From Acidimicrobiales bacterium (GTDB taxonomy: Bacteria; Actinomycetota; Acidimicrobiia; Acidimicrobiales; AC-14), in contig JAODBK010000046.1 of assembly GCA_025463925.1 (NCBI GenBank), forward strand, positions 34,735-98,734: a stretch of DNA of 64,000 bases, given 5' to 3'. The notes below the pieces were generated by a model. The model was not told the DNA's origin. It worked only from the letters and a program-made list of their open reading frames with translations, and made no database searches. Both the position numbers and the translations under genes were made by a program. This document shows positions 19,931 to 27,109 of this stretch, in pieces; position 1 is the stretch's first letter; every line of letters starts with the position of its first letter.

Positions 19931-19965
19931 AGTACGGCGGGCCCGATGACCGGGCCCGCCGTACT
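19931..19965 (-). terminator. Strong hairpin, probable transcription terminator
   Basis: A perfect 15-bp inverted repeat (AGTACGGCGGGCCCG and its complement) with a 5-nt loop. It lies 25 bp beyond the stop of the secreted 245-residue protein gene on the minus strand. The T-rich stretch is poor on the minus side and better on the plus side (CTTTGTTTTG), so it may work in both directions. Confidence 0.7.
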
Positions 19966-19989
19966 GGTGCAACTTTGTTTTGTGAGGCC

Positions 19990-20727
19990 CTACGGGGTGT
20001 CGGGGTAGGAGGTGGCCGACGTGTTCACCGGTCCCGAGACGAAGTCGGTCGTTCCGATCGGCGGCGGGCAAGGGCCCGGCGGCGTCGGCACCTGGGTGCA
20101 CGGAACAACCGCCAGCGTGGCGTGGGCGTCGATCGAGCCGATGTCGGCGCTTCCCACCGCGTCGGACGGGGCGCAGCTCGTCTGGCCGGTGGCGATGGTG
20201 CAGATGTCGAACTCGAGGTCGAGTTCGGCATTGGCGACCGCACCGGCGACAGTGAACACACCGCTGTCGACTGCGCCGGTGACGCACTGTGTCGCGCTGC
20301 ATCCGCTGAAGCCGCCGAAGTTGATCGTGCCGAACAGCGGGACCTTATGTTGCGAGGGGTCGTATACCACGCAGGCCGTGACTCCTGCCGGCGCGATGAC
20401 GGTGACGTTCGCGGCGGTTTCGGCAACGTCGCTGGAATCGCCGTCGCCATTTAGTTCGTTGTCGATGAAGGTGCCGCTGATGGTCAGGCCGGTGAAGGTC
20501 GCCGTCGTTCCTGCGAAGCCGGCGAGTGGCGACCCGGCGGGCGCGTCCTCCCCGCCAGTGGTGCAGTCGCTGACGTTGCTGTTACCACGCGCCACCGTGC
20601 CGGTGACAGCCGCGGCAATGCCACCAGTTGTATCATCGACCACGGCGTGGGCCGGAGCCATGCCGACGGCCAGCAGGCCGGCGACACCGGTTAGGAGCGC
20701 CAGCGCGCGACCTTTGTAATGTCTCAT
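19990..20727 (-). CDS. Secreted protein of unknown function
   Basis: A 245-residue protein with a clear signal peptide (MRHYKGRALALLTGVAGLL...APAHA, about 28 residues) and a low-charge, Thr/Ala/Gly-rich mature part with spaced cysteines (SDCTTGG, TACVVYD, SGCSATQCV, DICTI, TSCAP, VPCTQ, GPCPPP). The pattern suggests a disulfide-stabilised beta-sandwich exported domain, but I recognise no family. ATG 20727 is preceded by GAGAGGAACCC. It is a single-gene unit: a hairpin terminator follows and envelope box element d lies ~116 bp upstream. Confidence 0.75.
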   Translation of the reverse strand: MRHYKGRALALLTGVAGLLAVGMAPAHAVVDDTTGGIAAAVTGTVARGNSNVSDCTTGGEDAPAGSPLAGFAGTTATFTGLTISGTFIDNELNGDGDSSDVAETAANVTVIAPAGVTACVVYDPSQHKVPLFGTINFGGFSGCSATQCVTGAVDSGVFTVAGAVANAELDLEFDICTIATGQTSCAPSDAVGSADIGSIDAHATLAVVPCTQVPTPPGPCPPPIGTTDFVSGPVNTSATSYPDTP

Positions 20728-20843
20728 GAGGGTTCCTCTCGTGGGGTTGATCTGAGTAGTCGGTGCGTGGACGAGCGGGCACGTGGCGTCGAGATCTGCC
20801 GTCCTTGCCGACCACTTCGGGACGCTAACGATCGGTCGCTGAC

Positions 20844-20889
20844 GAATCTTCACCCGTTCGGGCCAAAGCGCTCGGACTTCTCGGGTGAG
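20844..20889 (-). promoter_or_regulatory. Envelope-regulon box element d
   Basis: On the minus strand: CTCACCCG and, 23 bp on, GGCCCGAACGGGTGAAGATT. The second part matches the third box of the element at 29264-29318 (CCGAACGG, 2 nt, GAAG). Box 1 is degenerate. It lies upstream of the secreted 245-residue protein gene. Confidence 0.5.
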
Positions 20890-20988
20890 CATCGGCCGCC
20901 GCCAAGTCCCACGGTTTTGGCACAGGATCGGGAGGACAACACGGCGCGACGTGATGGACGTCGCGTCAAAGTGAGCGACATCAAACTC

Positions 20989-21744
20989 TTACGGTTTGAT
21001 GGACACCGGCGTACCGAGCGGCAACAGGCTCGCAAGCGTGGTGATGGCGTTGTTGCTCATGCGGATGCAACCGTGGCTCACGTCGTGACCGAGGCTGCCG
21101 AGGTCGTCGGTACCGTGAATGCCGACGATGCCCGGGCCTCCACCGAAGCTGTCGAGGACATCGGAGTATCCCGAGATGCCGAATGCGTATGGTCCATAGA
21201 ATCCCGCAGGATCCGGCGGGCGGAGCAACTCGGTGATGTAGTAGAGCCCGGTCGGAGTGCGGGTACTTCGGCTGCCGACGCCGATTGGTTGCTGGAGCAC
21301 CGTTGCCGTTCCCCGCAGGACCGTCACGCGATGGTCCCGAAGCCTGACGGTGACCGAATAGGGGTCGACTGTCAGACGGACGTCATTCCTGCGTATCCAA
21401 CCAGTCGTGCCGTTTGGCCGGATCGGGAGGAGGACGTTCAGCCAGTCGCCTTGGCGGTCCACCGCGAGAAAGACGCGCGGCGCGCCGTCCTCGTTCGGAT
21501 TGGAGAATCGGCTGTTGGGGACGGCATCGTCCGGGTGGGCGTACACCGGAACAGATGATCCAGTGGCTTCGGCCACCAGACTTCCTGTGACTGCTTGGCT
21601 CCCTGATCCCTCGACGGCGACGTATGCCTGCCGGTCGGCTCCTGTGATCGCCGGCGTCCTGCTCGCGATCGAACGCGCACTGAGCGCGAAGACCGCAACG
21701 ATTGCTACTGCAAGGAGCCCGTTCGCAACATGGCGAGGTGACAT
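20989..21744 (-). CDS. L,D-transpeptidase (YkuD domain), secreted
   Basis: A 251-residue protein with an N-terminal membrane or signal helix (VANGLLAVAIVAVFALSA), an SH3-like segment (VFLAVDRQGDWLNVLLPIRP...GWIRR), and a YkuD domain. That domain runs from PYSVTVRLRDHRVTVLRG to the catalytic motif HGTDDLGS...VSHGCIRMSN (Cys near residue 228). These enzymes form 3-3 peptidoglycan cross-links or attach proteins to the wall, outside the membrane. It starts 18 bp after the upstream Thr-rich gene, which itself follows the M23-like gene by 70 bp. The three genes therefore probably form one operon driven by element c. Confidence 0.92.
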   Translation of the reverse strand: MSPRHVANGLLAVAIVAVFALSARSIASRTPAITGADRQAYVAVEGSGSQAVTGSLVAEATGSSVPVYAHPDDAVPNSRFSNPNEDGAPRVFLAVDRQGDWLNVLLPIRPNGTTGWIRRNDVRLTVDPYSVTVRLRDHRVTVLRGTATVLQQPIGVGSRSTRTPTGLYYITELLRPPDPAGFYGPYAFGISGYSDVLDSFGGGPGIVGIHGTDDLGSLGHDVSHGCIRMSNNAITTLASLLPLGTPVSIKP

Positions 21745-21762
21745 CGCCGCCGCGGTGATCCC

Positions 21763-22278
21763 TCAGCCCGTGAAACGAGGGCGGGCGGCGACCGGCTGAG
21801 CAGTGAGGGACACGCCGGCCACCTGTAACGGAGGATCGGCGGCGGCGACCGTGGTCGACGGCGAGCAGGGAATGGTCGTGGCCGGCGCGCCGGACGTCGG
21901 TGTCGACGTTGCGCCGGACGTCGGTGTCGACGTCGTGCTCGCGCCGGTCGTCGACGTCGTGCTCGCGCTGGTCGTCGACGTCGTCGTCGCCCCGGTCGTC
22001 GAGGTGGTGGTCGCCCCGGTCGTGGACGTGGTGGTCGCGCCGGTCGTCGACGTCGTCGTCGCCCCGGTCGTCGAACTGGTACTCACGTCGGTTGTCGACG
22101 TTGGGTTCGTCGTGGGCGTCGACGTGGTGGTCCCCCCGGCCGTCGAGGTCGGCGTTGATGGCTGCATACACGCGTCGGCCGTCGCGATCGCGCTTGTTGG
22201 CGTGAGCCAGATCGGTACCAACGACAGCAGCGTCGTCGCCGCGACGCCGGCGAAGATTCGTCGTACCATGCGCATTCT
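21763..22278 (-). CDS. Secreted Thr/Ser-repeat protein
   Basis: A 171-residue exported protein. After a signal peptide (RRIFAGVAATTLLSLVPIW...SAIA) it is dominated by an 8-residue repeat of the form TTGATTTS, four near-identical copies with degenerate flanks, then ATTIPCSPSTT and a short basic C-terminus. Two cysteines flank the repeat (ADACMQP, IPCSP). Such stretches are typical of wall-spanning or O-glycosylated linkers; there is no catalytic domain. ATG 22278 follows GAAGGGAG. It is placed between an M23-like protein and an L,D-transpeptidase and probably acts as a structural or linker partner of them. Confidence 0.75.
   Translation of the reverse strand, partial: RMRMVRRIFAGVAATTLLSLVPIWLTPTSAIATADACMQPSTPTSTAGGTTTSTPTTNPTSTTDVSTSSTTGATTTSTTGATTTSTTGATTTSTTGATTTSTTSASTTSTTGASTTSTPTSGATSTPTSGAPATTIPCSPSTTVAAADPPLQVAGVSLTAQPVAARPRFTG
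21935..22085 (-). repeat. 24-bp tandem repeats encoding Thr-rich octapeptides
   Basis: A unit close to GGTCGTCGACGTCGTCGTCG plus CCCC (plus strand) recurs about four times with drifted flanking copies. It codes on the minus strand for TTGATTTS units. In-frame length variation between strains is likely. Confidence 0.7.
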
Positions 22279-22348
22279 CCCTTCGTGTCGCCCGAACGAA
22301 GACTGCCGCCGGGTATGTGTCGTGTGTTGATCGGCCCTCACTCGTCCG

Positions 22349-23674
22349 TCACGGCAAGGGAATGTCGGGAACCGGCGTCCGCGTCGATCGGCGTCGCCGA
22401 ACCTGCCACGCGACCGTTGCGATGACGACCAGCCCGAACAGGGTGGTGGTGAAGTTGTCGGTCGGCGTGGACCGAGCGTCGGCGGCGTTGAGCAACGCGT
22501 TTCGTCGGCCGCTGGCCGACACCGTTGGTCCCGAGCGGTTCATCGGGTGGGTGCGAGCAGCCATGTTCTGCGCAGTGTGGAGCGCATCTGCGAGCCAACG
22601 GTCCAAGTACGGCATCGGATCAGTCGGTCCCTGGCCCGGCGGCTCGACTTGAAAGGAGAGGTGGGGCGCGACCAACGGGTCGTCGGCCGGCGGTACGGAT
22701 CCGAGCACCGTGCCACCGACGACGCTCTGCCCGTCGACCAGACCGGCCACGAACTTGTCGAGGCGTTGATAGTGAAAGGTGGTCCCGTCCGCCGCGGTCA
22801 GGACGAGGCCACCAGAACCGGCCGTGTCACCTGGCACGAAGTGCACGGTTCCGGCCCCGGAGGCGATGACCGGGGTACCGGCAACGCTGACGATGTCGAC
22901 GCCCGGCGCGGCCGGCGGGGGCGGTGGTGCGGGCGGCGCCGAGGTGGTTGTTCCGGGCGTGACGACGGAGGGCTGGATCGTCGCCGGCGACGCGGGGTAC
23001 GAGGCTGGTCCGGCGACTGGGAAAGGCGCGAGCACCTGGGCAAGCAAGGCGGTGTTCAGATTGAGACCTCGGAGCGCGCGCAGCACCGCAAGCGTCGAAC
23101 GTGGGCCATCGGCAACCGTGAACGTCGTGTCCCCCAGCATCGGCCCGTCGACGCTGAGACTGATGGCGCCAGTCTGGTCGGGCGGCAGCGACAGGAACTG
23201 ACTGAGGCCGGGGTTCCCGTCGGTGGCGGTCCCACTCGAGGACCCGCCCGTGCCCGGCTGGGAGGACGGCGCCGCGCCGCCCGTGGGTCCGGGTGCCGAC
23301 GACGAGCCCGCCGGCGGCGCACCGGCAGGTCCGTCCCACACCACCGGTTGCGTCGAACCCGGACGGCCCGCGGCCGGTGTGGTCGTCGTCGGCCCGGCAG
23401 TCGAGGACGTCGTCGTGGAAGACGGAGCCGGCGTCGCGGTCGAGGTCGTCGATGTTGGTGCGGGAGCAGTGGTCGTCGTCGGGCAGGGTTCGGACGTCGG
23501 AATCGGAACGCTGCCGTCACAACCCGACGGGGGGGCCGGCGCGTCGGCGCGGGCGGGGCCGGGCCACAGAGTGGCGAGCGCGGCAAAGACCGTTGCCATG
23601 ACGGTCAAGACCCCGACCGCGGTCTGATTCGACGCCACCCGCCTGCCTCGCACTCGTCCTCCTGCCAGAGCCAT
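22349..23674 (-). CDS. Secreted protein with degenerate M23 (LytM) domain and C-terminal anchor
   Basis: A 441-residue protein. A signal peptide (QTAVGVLTVMATVFAALAT...ARA) is followed by Pro/Thr/Ser-rich sequence. A globular segment follows (LSLPPDQTGAISLSVDGPML), then the FPVAGPASY motif, a Pro-rich linker, and an M23-like barrel (VIASGAGTVHFVPG; DGTTFHYQRLDKFVAG; APHLSFQV). Active M23 enzymes have an HxH pair near the end; here it reads HLS, so one zinc ligand is missing and HYAHL is HYQRL. This predicts a non-catalytic binding or activator domain. A C-terminal helix (LFGLVVIATVAWQV) with an RRRR tail anchors it. ATG 23674 follows AAAGGAG; element c lies 30 bp upstream. Confidence 0.82.
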   Translation of the reverse strand: MALAGGRVRGRRVASNQTAVGVLTVMATVFAALATLWPGPARADAPAPPSGCDGSVPIPTSEPCPTTTTAPAPTSTTSTATPAPSSTTTSSTAGPTTTTPAAGRPGSTQPVVWDGPAGAPPAGSSSAPGPTGGAAPSSQPGTGGSSSGTATDGNPGLSQFLSLPPDQTGAISLSVDGPMLGDTTFTVADGPRSTLAVLRALRGLNLNTALLAQVLAPFPVAGPASYPASPATIQPSVVTPGTTTSAPPAPPPPPAAPGVDIVSVAGTPVIASGAGTVHFVPGDTAGSGGLVLTAADGTTFHYQRLDKFVAGLVDGQSVVGGTVLGSVPPADDPLVAPHLSFQVEPPGQGPTDPMPYLDRWLADALHTAQNMAARTHPMNRSGPTVSASGRRNALLNAADARSTPTDNFTTTLFGLVVIATVAWQVRRRRSTRTPVPDIPLP

Positions 23675-23703
23675 GCGCTCCTTTGGCGGCAACGAGCGCT
23701 CGG

Positions 23704-23757
23704 TCCTTCGGCCATTCGGGTGAGAGACCGAAGAAGGGCGGGTGAGGTGTCACCCGG
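23704..23757 (-). promoter_or_regulatory. Envelope-regulon box element c (divergent)
   Basis: On the minus strand: CCGGGTGA, 3 nt, CTCACCCG (a perfect 18-bp palindrome CGGGTGA, 4 nt, TCACCCG), then 22 bp from box 2 to TCACCCGAATGGCCGAAGGA. It lies between the M23-like operon (minus) and the cell-wall-binding protein gene (plus, start 23836), so the palindrome may serve both. Confidence 0.68.
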
Positions 23758-23835
23758 CAAGGGGGGAAATTGGCCGCCGGCGCCGTATCGCATCCAGAGC
23801 GTGACCCGTGATCGCGCCGAGCGGAGGCCCGAGAC

Positions 23836-25167
23836 ATGCAGACCGTCGCACTTGGCTATCGCCGTTCATTGGGCGTCGTGGCAGTCCTCGTCGCGACACT
23901 CGCGCTCCACACCCTCGTGCGTACGCCGGCGCAGGGCGCCGCGACCGTGCAGTCGGGACGCATCGGCGGGTCGGACCGCTACGAGACCGCGCGCCTGGTC
24001 GCCGAGCAGGCCTTCGCCAGTGGTGCGCCGTTCGCAGTGTTGGCGCGAGGCGATGCATTTCCAGATGCGTTGGCCGGGAGCTACTTGGCCGGTGCCGCCG
24101 CCGCGGGCGGGGGCAAGCGGGGCCCGGTCCTGCTCACGACCGGTGACCACCTGAGCCCGTCGGCATCGACGGCGATCAACAACCTTCACATTGGTGGCGT
24201 ACTCGTCCTCGGCGGCGTCTCCGCGATCAGCGACGATGTGCTGGTCCAGCTCGACACGATGAAGGTGCAGCACAAGCGCATCGGCGGTGCCACCCGGTAT
24301 GACACTGCCAAAGCGGTGGCCGAGGCGCTCGGCAGCGACGCGGTCGGGAAGCTCGATGGTGATCGCACCGCGATCGTGGCGACCGGCGCGAACTTCGCCG
24401 ACGCCCTGAGCTCGGGACCGATCTCGTTCGTCGACGGCTTCCCGACGATCCTGACGTCGCCGGGCAGCCTCGCGCCGCAAGCATCTCAGGCACTGCGGGA
24501 TCTCCACATCGTGCACGTGTTGATCGTTGGCGGGCCGGCGGCCGTTTCGACGGCAGTCGAGGCTGAGATCAAGGCCCTGGGAATCACCAAGATCGACCGG
24601 TTCGCGGGGCGCGATCGACAGGACACTGCGCAACAGATCGCCAGCTTCGAGCTGGCGAAGCTTGGCTTCGGTGCGACGCACGTGAACCTCGCGCGTGGAG
24701 ACGACTTTCCCGATGGTCTCGCCGGCGGTCCGCACGCCGGAATGGACAGTCACGCGTCGGGTGCGCCCATCTTGCTGACGGACACTCCGACAGACCTGGG
24801 TTCCGCGGCGCGGGCGTACCTGGCCTCCCATGATGCCGCCATCACGAGTGTCGATGGACTAGGTGGCCCGGCCGCGCTGAGCCAGTCGGTGCTCGATGAA
24901 GCCACTGGCATCGCAACCTGTCAGTCGATGGCGATGACGAGCTCGACATCATCAAGCTCGTCGTCATCCACCACGTCGACCACCGCGAACTCGGCATCGA
25001 CGATCGACGGCAACAAGCCGTGCACCGCGCCGACGAGCACGACCGGCGGATCATCGTCGACGGGGACTGCGACCTCGTCGAGCAGCACGACGCCCGCCAC
25101 TTCTCCCACGACGACGGCCGCCCTTCTCCCGTGCCCGTTTCCCGGAACGATCCCGTGCAACCCGTGA
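23836..25167 (+). CDS. Secreted cell-wall-binding-repeat protein with Ser/Thr-rich tail
   Basis: A 443-residue protein. A signal peptide (RRSLGVVAVLVATLALHTL) is followed by three cell-wall-binding type 2 repeats (GGSDRYETARLVAEQAF; GGATRYDTAKAVAEALG; AGRDRQDTAQQIASFEL), each with a PDAL/ADAL motif and a hydrophobic LxxGG strand. These fill residues ~35-350. The rest is a Ser/Thr linker with two cysteine motifs (NKPCTAPTST) and ends CPFPGTIPCNP. No enzymatic domain is seen; the repeats may be the whole function (wall adhesion, S-layer-like coat) with the tail as spacer. ATG 23836 is divergent from the M23-like operon, sharing the regulatory region. It converges with the NlpC/P60 gene (20 bp between stops). 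Confidence 0.88.
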   Translation: MQTVALGYRRSLGVVAVLVATLALHTLVRTPAQGAATVQSGRIGGSDRYETARLVAEQAFASGAPFAVLARGDAFPDALAGSYLAGAAAAGGGKRGPVLLTTGDHLSPSASTAINNLHIGGVLVLGGVSAISDDVLVQLDTMKVQHKRIGGATRYDTAKAVAEALGSDAVGKLDGDRTAIVATGANFADALSSGPISFVDGFPTILTSPGSLAPQASQALRDLHIVHVLIVGGPAAVSTAVEAEIKALGITKIDRFAGRDRQDTAQQIASFELAKLGFGATHVNLARGDDFPDGLAGGPHAGMDSHASGAPILLTDTPTDLGSAARAYLASHDAAITSVDGLGGPAALSQSVLDEATGIATCQSMAMTSSTSSSSSSSTTSTTANSASTIDGNKPCTAPTSTTGGSSSTGTATSSSSTTPATSPTTTAALLPCPFPGTIPCNP

Positions 25168-25187
25168 GCTGCACGAACCGTTGCTCG

Positions 25188-26465
25188 TCACCGACGCCGA
25201 GCGCCTCGCGTCCGCGCCACGATTCGGTACAACCGGCCGACCGGCCACACGACCACAGTCAAGACCATTGCCAAGGTCTTGACGCCCAGTCCGAGTGGTG
25301 AAGACGGGGCGGAGGAACCTGTTCGACGCGGGGTGTAGTCGAGGCCGATGGTTGGGGCCGATGGCGACGGGTGAGCCACGGGCTGTGGCCCAACAGGACT
25401 CGGAGCCGTGTTCGTCGCAGCGACGCTCACGACCGCTCGGGCCCGCTCGAGAGCTCCATCGAGCCACTCGTCGAGCTTGGCTGCGGTACGTGTCTCGCCG
25501 CTTCCGGGCGCGCGCACTTCGAACGTAAAGCCAGGCGCGTCGGGCACGACGCGACGGATTGCTTGGATGTTGCTGAAGTCGATCGGCCTGATCGAAACGA
25601 GCTGCCCGGCGTAGGGCGCTTGGATTTCCTCATGGCCGCCGACGTACATCGCGACATGCCCGAAATCGCGCACGTCGCCACTTGGTCCGCCTCGTCGAAA
25701 GATCAGATCGCCCGGACGCAGGTCGCGAGGTGTGACGGCAACGCCACGACGCGCCTGGTCGAATGTCGTCCGCGGGACTCGAATGCCGACCTCGCCGTAG
25801 GCCCACTGGACAAGTCCGGAACAGTCGAGTCCAGTGCCGGGACTTGTGCCGCCCCAGACGTACGGCGTGCCCAGCGCTCGCAGGGCAACCGCGACGGCGC
25901 GCGGACCGACTGGCACTTCGACACGAGTAAATGCGTCGCTCCCAGCGCCAACGACCAATGGGCCTTCGCGGTGCGTAGTGAAGCCGATGACGGCACCAAC
26001 CGTCACTTCCTGCCCGCTCTCGGTCCAGGACGCGGCTCGTTCGAGACCCCGGTAGGCGTATGTCGTCCCGTCAAAGCCGATCAGGGTGGCGGCGACGTCC
26101 CCGTTCGGTCCGTAGTACTCGACCACCCCGTCCGCCGACGCAACGACAGGCGCGTTGCTGGCAGTCGCCAACCGCACCTTGCCGACCGAGGGCTGGCTCA
26201 GGTACCACGCCGGGCCGGCGACGGGAAAGGGTGCCATGACGCGCGCCACCTGCTCGTTTGTCGGGTGGAGTGGACCAAGCATCGCGAGAGGCGCCGCCGT
26301 CGATCGAACCGGTGCGGTCACGCCGCCGAACGGCGACGGCTCGGTACGTGGGATCCCAAGGCCAGACGCGCTTGGGTACGTCGGCCATATTGTCAGCCAG
26401 AGGACCGCCGCCGCCGCTGACACCTGGCGCGCCGCCGGGGTCGGTTTCCATGCTGTCCGTCGCAC
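25188..26465 (-). CDS. Secreted degenerate-M23 plus NlpC/P60 peptidoglycan hydrolase
   Basis: A 425-residue exported protein. The segment FPVAGPAWYLSQPS and a degenerate LytM barrel (VVASADGVVEYYGPNG; DGTTYAYRGLERAASW) occupy about 80-195. An NlpC/P60 domain follows at ~200-320 with catalytic Cys in LDCSGLVQWAYGE, GDLIFRRG, and His in FGHVAMYVGG. The latter family cleaves gamma-D-Glu to diamino acid bonds in wall stem peptides. A Pro/Ser linker, then a C-terminal helix (LAMVLTVVVWPVGRLY) and basic tail anchor it in the membrane. GTG 26465 lies 14 bp after the response-regulator stop, so a kinase, a regulator and this hydrolase form one operon from element e. The linker motif FPVAGPA is shared with the protein at 22349-23674. 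Confidence 0.9.
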   Translation of the reverse strand: MRRTAWKPTPAARQVSAAAAVLWLTIWPTYPSASGLGIPRTEPSPFGGVTAPVRSTAAPLAMLGPLHPTNEQVARVMAPFPVAGPAWYLSQPSVGKVRLATASNAPVVASADGVVEYYGPNGDVAATLIGFDGTTYAYRGLERAASWTESGQEVTVGAVIGFTTHREGPLVVGAGSDAFTRVEVPVGPRAVAVALRALGTPYVWGGTSPGTGLDCSGLVQWAYGEVGIRVPRTTFDQARRGVAVTPRDLRPGDLIFRRGGPSGDVRDFGHVAMYVGGHEEIQAPYAGQLVSIRPIDFSNIQAIRRVVPDAPGFTFEVRAPGSGETRTAAKLDEWLDGALERARAVVSVAATNTAPSPVGPQPVAHPSPSAPTIGLDYTPRRTGSSAPSSPLGLGVKTLAMVLTVVVWPVGRLYRIVARTRGARRR

Positions 26466-26479
26466 TCAGCCCTCGGCGA

Positions 26480-27109
26480 TCATGCCAATCCCTCACGAAT
26501 TGCCAAGGCGGCGGCTTGCGTTCGGTCCCGTGCGTTCAGCTTGCGCATGGCGTGTGCGAGGTGGGACTTCACAGTCTGCGCTGAGACCCCGAGCGCGGTT
26601 CCGATCTCGCTGTTGGTGAGTCCGCGCGGCAGGTGCTCCAGGACGCGCATCTCCATCAGCGTGAGGTCGTGCGGCCCCTTGACTCGTCGACCGCGGGTGG
26701 CAAGGGCGACGAGCTTGCAGGCGACCTGCGGGTCGAAGAACGTCTCGCCGCGAATGACCGTGCGCACCGCTTGGCGCAGCACGGTGCGGTCGGTGGTCTT
26801 CACAAGGAAGCCTTTGGCGCCGGCGGCGATCGCTTCGGAGATTGCGCCCTCGCTCGGGAAGCTGGTTAGAAGGATGACCTTCACCTTCGGATGCTTCGCC
26901 AGCAGCATGGCGCACGTGTCAATGCCGTTGATCCCCGGCAAACGGACGTCGAGAACGACGATGTCGGGGTCCATTCGCGCTGTCTCGCGGATCGCCTCTT
27001 CGCCGGTGGAGGACTCGCCTACCACGACGAGGTCGTGCTCGGCCGACAAGATGGCCGCAAAGCCTTCGCGTACGACCGGGTGATCGTCGACCAACAGGAT
27101 GCGGATCAC
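26480..27109 (-). CDS. NarL/LuxR-family response regulator 1
   Basis: A 209-residue regulator. The receiver has an intact acidic pocket (VDDHPVV), phosphoacceptor in VVLDVRLPG (Asp near 54), Thr/Ser in LTSFPS and Lys in GFLVK. The C-terminal LuxR helix-turn-helix is LTLMEMRVLEHLPRGLTNSE then VSAQTVKSHLAHAMRKL. GTG 27109 follows GAGGGAGGAAGC and overlaps the kinase stop by GTGA. Partner of the GAF kinase just upstream; closely similar to regulator 2 (29329-29958), so the pair arose by duplication. It is a candidate to bind the envelope-regulon boxes. Confidence 0.93.
   Translation of the reverse strand: MIRILLVDDHPVVREGFAAILSAEHDLVVVGESSTGEEAIRETARMDPDIVVLDVRLPGINGIDTCAMLLAKHPKVKVILLTSFPSEGAISEAIAAGAKGFLVKTTDRTVLRQAVRTVIRGETFFDPQVACKLVALATRGRRVKGPHDLTLMEMRVLEHLPRGLTNSEIGTALGVSAQTVKSHLAHAMRKLNARDRTQAAALAIREGLA

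Noticed and set aside
21935..22085. CRISPR-like array
   Set aside because: The repeats are contiguous 24-bp coding units with no unique spacers, inside a Thr-rich secreted protein gene.
22547..24154. 535-codon plus-strand frame across the M23-like gene and the intergenic element
   Set aside because: Reads through the regulatory region with Arg/Gly-rich translation; shadow of the minus-strand gene.
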